A stretch of DNA of 64,000 bases. Source: Bryoerythrophyllum caledonicum (lineage: Eukaryota > Streptophyta > Bryopsida > Pottiales > Pottiaceae). The notes beneath the pieces are model-generated. The model searched no databases. It was not told where the DNA came from and saw only the letters and a program-made list of their open reading frames with translations. How positions within the stretch are numbered: position 1 is the first letter of the stretch; every line of letters starts with the position of its first letter. The DNA lies in the NCBI GenBank assembly GCA_963971425.1, contig OZ020514.1, forward strand, positions 27,888,602 through 27,952,601. The letters run 5' to 3'. The position numbers were made by a program, and so were the translations under genes. Positions 59,075 through 64,000 of the stretch are shown piece after piece.

Positions 59075-59632
59075 TTAATATTTGACCTGAGAAGACTTGC
59101 ATCTTAAACTCACTTTCTTAAACACACATGAAAAGTCCAAGCAAAGCAAGTCAGATCTTATCTTTCTCTTCTTTGGTTCTTCACTGCTTTGACTATTCAA
59201 TAAATCATTATGCTCCTCAGATTGACTTGAAGACGCTTCACTTGTACCTAACTCTAAAAGTGGCTGCTCTTCTTCCATCTCGTTTGCCTTCACCTCGGCT
59301 CCTCGATTCATCCCTTGCCTCCGCCCCTCCGAGTCACTGCTTCCATGATTACCGCTCCGAGCACCACCACTCCGCACAAGGTCTGATGGCACGCTTCCTT
59401 GCTCTTTGATAACAGTTCTTAAACTGCCCTTGATTCTGCAATTCTCAATGTCAAATGATAGCACGCGTGCAGTGTCCCCCACATCACAGTCTACCCTCGG
59501 AGCAACTCTCTTGCTCATCCTATACCTCTTTTGTTACTTTGTACTAGAGAAGCGCAAACCACGCCTCCTACGTTTCTTCTTCTGTGCAGTTGCCAAACAT
59601 AACAACTCATCTCTCTCCTCTGGCATCTAGAT
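59075..59632 (-). pseudogene. Short basic/acidic protein gene, paralogue 1, one TAA
   Basis: The frame starts MPEERDELLCLATAQ near 59632, reads KKKRRRRGLRFSSTK, hits TAA near 59540, then RMSKRV and CDVGDTARVLSFDIENCRIK and a Ser/Glu-rich tail to 59075. Paralogue 2 at 60566-60297 has the same order: KKKRRRQGILFSSRK, ARMGRRK and DISDTGRVLSYNLRQR. The KKKRRRR cluster is a likely nuclear signal. Function unknown. Confidence 0.5.
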
Positions 59633-60296
59633 CTGCAACTCTCAAATGACATTAAAACTCCCACCTTTGAGTATTCCTGCAAGTTGAAGGAAGAAAGGAT
59701 GGCTATGCTGAGTCTAGTCGATAGTGTTTGTCAAGCACAAATCTGGGGATACCTATCTTGAATCAAATAATCGAGAGGGTAAGATTTAGTCGAAAAATTT
59801 ACATTGAGGTAAGTTAATCACGCCGCATCTACTCACATAAATTGTGCCGACATGAGATGTAATGTGTTGTCAAGCTCTCATGCTTTGTGGCTAAATCCGC
59901 AGTCAAGTATCCATGTGTAATGTGCCTAAATCCCTCATTTTCTTTATCTTTGCCCTTCCTTCCTTGGCTCAATTTCAAATCCAAAACATCTTACATTCAC
60001 CCTCCCATTCTATTATTAATGATCGCCTACCTTACTTTCAGGTGGACGACTTATTTACAGAATTTTATGTAACAGAGAGGATTGCTATTCCTCGACTTTT
60101 TGAACAACTATAATTCGATAGTTCAAAAATTATCGTATCACCTACCATCTCCATTATTTTGGTGACCTTTAGTCATTACTTAATTACATGCATTGTCATG
60201 ACACTTTTTGCTTGTCTGGTCCTTTTCTAATTTTTTTGGATCGTATAGTTGTGATTCTAGTCTATTAAATGCTTGAGCCAGTGATTCATGTATATT

Positions 60297-60566
60297 TCAA
60301 ATACTACTTCGCCGAGCATTGTCCCCAAGAACGAGGTGTTGTTCTCCATCTCTATCACGTTGTCTTAGATTATACGACAATACCCTTCCGGTATCAGAAA
60401 TGTCAATGTCAGAAATATTTGCCTTTCTCCTTCCCATCCTAGCCCTCTGCAATTGCTTACGACTTGAAAACAAGATGCCTTGCCTCCTACGCTTCTTCTT
60501 CCTCTCACTTTCTACAACTAGACAATCTGTCGTAGTTTCCTCATTCCAACCTAATGACAATTCCAT
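60297..60566 (-). CDS. Short basic protein gene, paralogue 2
   Basis: 89 codons from a possible start at 60566 (MELSLGWNEETTTD) to 60297. It carries ERKKKRRRQGILFSSRK and DTGRVLSYNLRQRDRD, matching the broken paralogue about 1 kb away on the same strand. It may be one exon of a larger gene. No known domain. Confidence 0.4.
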   Translation of the reverse strand: MELSLGWNEETTTDCLVVESERKKKRRRQGILFSSRKQLQRARMGRRKANISDIDISDTGRVLSYNLRQRDRDGEQHLVLGDNARRSSI

Positions 60567-61240
60567 AAACCCAAGCGTACAAATGAATTTGAAAACCTCT
60601 CTTCTAAGGTTGTCAAAACACCTTTGAAAGACGCTTCTTAATTGAATTTAGAAGTTTCCAAGTCATTGTTGCTATATTAATTTGCATACAACTTGGCAGA
60701 AATATGATAGCTTCCTCTCTATCAGCCGCCGCCATTCACTTCAATAATTGTTGACACTTTATTTATAGCTTACATATTTATGAGTTGTTTGTCACTAATT
60801 GTTATTTTGGGTTCATTGCCGTCATTCTAATGCCTGATAATACCCAGTCACTTTAATTCATGAACATGATGGGTTGTCAACCTTTCAATCTTATTCCAAT
60901 CATATAGTGCAGTCAGAGTGCAATTATACACCGTGAATTGTGCCTTCGTCTATTCTTTAAAAGTTTCTCTAATTGCATCTATCCGCCGTCATTCACTTTC
61001 AAGAATGGGACTTGCAAAAATACCGAATATGAACGTTTACTTTTTCATTTACGGCTATTCTGTTAAAGAAATTTTATTCCTGGATTACTCCCAAAATTTA
61101 CTTCTAATAAATTGTTTACATTCGTCCATGTTAGAAGTTTTTGTTTGTGCAAGTACTTAATCTTTTGTGCCTCTGCTAAACTCCCTCTTTTGAATCGATT
61201 TCATTCTGTCTTTGTGAGGTTGCAATTTACTTAGACTACA
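60567..61240. other. Spacer upstream of the Cys-rich transposase-like gene
   Basis: No gene recognised. The repeated phrase CCGCC(A/G)TCATTCAC(T/C) occurs near 60727 and 60988 in similar context, so part of it is a short direct duplication. Confidence 0.4.
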
Positions 61241-64000
61241 ATGGCCTTCATTTGTGTTGATTTGCATTCTGTGCCAGTTACATTTTCGTTGGGTGAAGAT
61301 GGTCATGCCATGGTCACTTCCACAACCCTAGGTTTGAGGTTTCAATTTCGTGAAGAGTCTGTCTTTGTGGAAGAAGAGGTTTTTGACATTACAACGGGAC
61401 AAGTCTCGCATGCTATTGGTCAGTTGTCGAGTACGAACGATGTGGGGACATTCTGGTTGCTTAAACCCGGAAAGTATCGGGCATATGGAGTCTCTGAGTC
61501 AGTTTCAGCAGCTTCCACTGAACTTCTTACTCCTCGGGAGTCTTCCACTATTAGCATTAAGACCCCAATGCTTTCCAAAGTCAAAGTAGAGCCAGGTCTT
61601 GAGACCATCTATGAGCTTAGTGATGACTCGGATAGTGAAGACGTCCAGGGTTCACTGTTAGAACCAAAGTGCAGAGAGCAGAGGGCGCTATCTCCGCAAA
61701 CTATACGCCAAAAGTCAACTCATCCTATCAGTCCGTCACGCTCCAGCGAGCCGTCAAAAACTCCACCAAGTTACTCAATCTGCGTAGTTCAGTCCTTAAT
61801 GAAACTTAGTGCACGTAAGAGGTCAAAAAATGTCTTGTCCCGAATAGATTTCAATGCAATTAAATTAGAGCAGGTAGAATTTCTTCCGCCTCAATACAAT
61901 GGAGACATTGTTTTTGAATTTCCTCCGTTAGGAGTCCATGGCCAGCAAATTGTAGCCAAGCAGCTTCGTGGCATGGACAAACGTTATGATGGCCATGCTT
62001 GGTCTCGCACCATCACGTCTAATATTCAAAATGAATTGAAACTTACATTCCGTACCTCTTCCTGTCTTGGCCACCTCCGTTGTGACAATGTCGACTGTGA
62101 GTATCTATCTCGAGACCATAGAACGGCCGATGTGAATGAGACTGAGTGGGATGGAATATCTGTCAAAGTATTTGAAGTTGGATCCAGTCCTCCTACCGGT
62201 TCTACACTAGTTTGCAAAACATGTAATGTCCCACCTACATGTATTGCAGTTTGCCCTGCGAAGATATATGTGAAGCATAAAACCGAGATAGTTAAAATAA
62301 CTATTACTCAGCGAGTTCATCCCTAGGGAATTGAAAGTTATGTTTTGCCGTAATATTAGTGTCACTATTATATGTAAGTGTGGTCCGTAATCCTTACAAA
62401 GCCTTAATATAACACCATAATCCGTTAATAATCCTCCAAGTCAAATGCCATTAAATCTTCCATAACATCCTCCACATCCAAGTGCAAGTACTCTGCTCTT
62501 CCTATAACTTCCGTTGTCTCGTACTCACCTGTGTTCCATTCCATTGCTTCTTCTATTGTTATCAGTTCAGTGGGAATTCCATTCTTCTCCTCTTCCGTTC
62601 CGTACCTCATTAACCAGTTGTAATCTTCTTCTCATAATCTCGCCCCTATCTCCGTTCTTTGATTCGCTCTGATCCGTATGTAAATCTCGTGGTCGATTCT
62701 CTCCTTTTCCACTCGGTTTACGATTGTCACTCTTTCCTTATCGCTGTTCAACCATCCATACTTCAAATTCAGCCAACACCTGAATGCCTTGAATTTCTCC
62801 TCGTCCGTTAGTTCCAATCCTGGCATTACTTCATCTTCATAATCTGATTATGAATTATGTTCAATTCAAAACACACTTTTATTCTTATCATTATTTGATC
62901 GCTCTATCATCTACCACCTAAATTAACCCGCAATTGCGGTCCTCAGATTTATTTTCATATCAGTTTCTTATGATTTTCTTTCACTCGATTCACTCATCTC
63001 TCCTTCTCGGTGTCATTGATTTACTGCCAATTGACTTCATTCCCAGCGTAATCTTTCTCAATTCTTCCATATGCACAACTTCAATTACATTAAATTCCAG
63101 AAACAATACAGCAAAGAAAACAAAGAGATAGCACAACGCGTATCTCGGCACTACAACTGATCAACACAATTGGGCCCTGAGCTAGTTCCAAAAACTCCTA
63201 CTTAAGCACCCGCAACTCCCAACTGCCTTCCCTTTCATAGCAACCGACACCCCTTCCGAGCTCAAGTCCGTTGGAAACCCGGTATTTAAGCTCCTAGACC
63301 TGTAACTAACTTACTTTAACTACAAAAAAGGGTTAACTCAAAAAGAAGGACTATTCTACGTTCTACAATATACTATGTGTTTGGAACACCACACATGACG
63401 AGAGCATATGTGCATTTAGGATCTCACGACCATCCTGTCAAGACTGGTGATTACCGTGACTTCATTGAGCAGATAGAGAGCGTGATTGGTGAATAGGTGG
63501 AACAGACTCCATCAGCAACTTGTTCCGCCATTGTGCTTGAAACAGTGAAGGAAGTACTTGGCCCACTCCTTTTGGCTAGAGAAGGCGAGGAACGGAAGAC
63601 CTTGGAGCTCCCGGAGTTGTTGCCATTCTTTGATCGGTGCAAGCATCTAACCTCTCCCAATCTTCGTAATTCTGTGTCTACTTTTAGGCATCTGCGACGG
63701 TATGGAATCATGGACAGCATTACCAAGCTTCGGGGCTCGAGCACCTGGAATTTTGTTCAGGAGAATATGTTTCCAGGACAAGGATCAGACATGGACAAGG
63801 TCTTCGTCTTCAAGATGTCCGAGGTCGGGCCTGGCAACGGAGTTGACTTGGTGAAGCGAATGCAGTCTGGGGGTGACCTTGAGAACGCATGGATAATGTT
63901 TGACCATGTCAAACGTGTCAGATCCAGGACTACCATGGCTTGCCACGTGTACGACTCCACTTATTGTCGAGTCATGACAATCGCAGTATGTGACATGCAA
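61241..64000 (+). pseudogene. Cys-rich transposase-like gene, interrupted, continues past window end
   Basis: Exon-like frame 61241-62326 encodes a variable acidic N-terminus (IYELSDDSDSEDV), then a conserved Cys/His block: CLGHLRCDNVDCEYLSRDH, NETEWDGISVKVF, STLVCKTCNVPPTCIAVC, a GCM/WRKY-like zinc-binding layout. TAG at 62324 and a frameshift follow, with FCRNISVTIICKCGP just after. A second frame, 63395-64000, carries TRAYVHLGSHDHPVKTGDY, PNLRNSVSTFRHLRRYGIM, FPGQGSDMDKVFVFKMSEVG and CHVYDSTYCRVMTIAVCDMQ at the window edge. This resembles the DDE-containing part of a MULE-like transposase family of early-diverging plants (from recollection). TAG at 63494 interrupts it. The join between the two parts is not resolved. 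Confidence 0.6.
62425..62844 (-). pseudogene. Antisense open frame inside the transposase-like gene, one TGA
   Basis: The frame starts at about SDYEDEVMPGLELTDEEKF (62844), continues through RCWLNLKYGWLNSDKERVT to TGA near 62630, then EEDYNWLMRYGTEEEKN to a stop at 62425. Composition is balanced and charged, unlike the Ser/Leu-rich sense reading, so it is probably a real former gene or exon. Family unknown. Confidence 0.35.

Overview
The window looks like plant nuclear DNA. It has spliceosomal GT-AG introns of about 70-120 bases, plant-type transposon families (MULE with SWIM finger, MULE-borne Ulp1 protease, PIF/Harbinger, hAT MITE, LTR elements) and long AT-rich spacers. Several families read like those of non-seed land plants or streptophyte algae, but the sequence alone does not fix the species. 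I see no rRNA, tRNA or CRISPR. Almost every recognisable gene is a transposon gene or a decaying captured or multicopy gene.

Layout. 1-6446: a MULE (copy 1, cut by the window edge) with an Ulp1-like protease gene (+) converging on a SWIM-type Mutator transposase (-). 6447-16150: AT-rich repeats, then a GC-rich-ended region holding an unknown gene (8.2-9.2 kb), a kinase-like pseudogene (13.3-14.8 kb, -) and another broken gene (15.4-16.1 kb). 16151-24.3 kb: an element whose LTR-like block carries a two-part coding region, followed by decayed genes including an FCP1/NIF phosphatase-like gene. 24.7-27 kb: a CG-rich repeat and a PIF/Harbinger relic. 28.5-40.4 kb: further copies of the LTR-borne gene family (28.6-30 kb +, 31.6-35.1 kb -, 35.9-38.5 kb +) and two small spliced genes in the other orientation (30.3-31 kb, 38.9-39.9 kb). 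40445 to about 50.4 kb: MULE copy 2, inverted relative to copy 1 and broken by a 2485-bp solo LTR and a 257-bp hAT MITE. 51.4-56.85 kb (-): an 11-exon gene with a ParB-like domain and a DNA amino-methyltransferase-like domain. 57-61 kb: sparse sequence with two paralogous gene scraps. 61.2-64 kb: a Cys-rich transposase-like gene running off the end.

Three signals stand out. The ParB-methyltransferase gene can be spliced by eye to 1054 codons, with every splice phase agreeing and a single in-frame TAG. The hexamer CGATAA/TTATCG occurs 30 times in MULE copy 1 (about 3 expected) and is similarly dense in copy 2, but is absent from the solo LTR inserted into it. In-frame stops in the decayed genes are overwhelmingly TAG. 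Comparison of the two MULE copies shows these arise from CAG or CTGG sites, the footprint expected from deamination of CHG-methylated cytosine.
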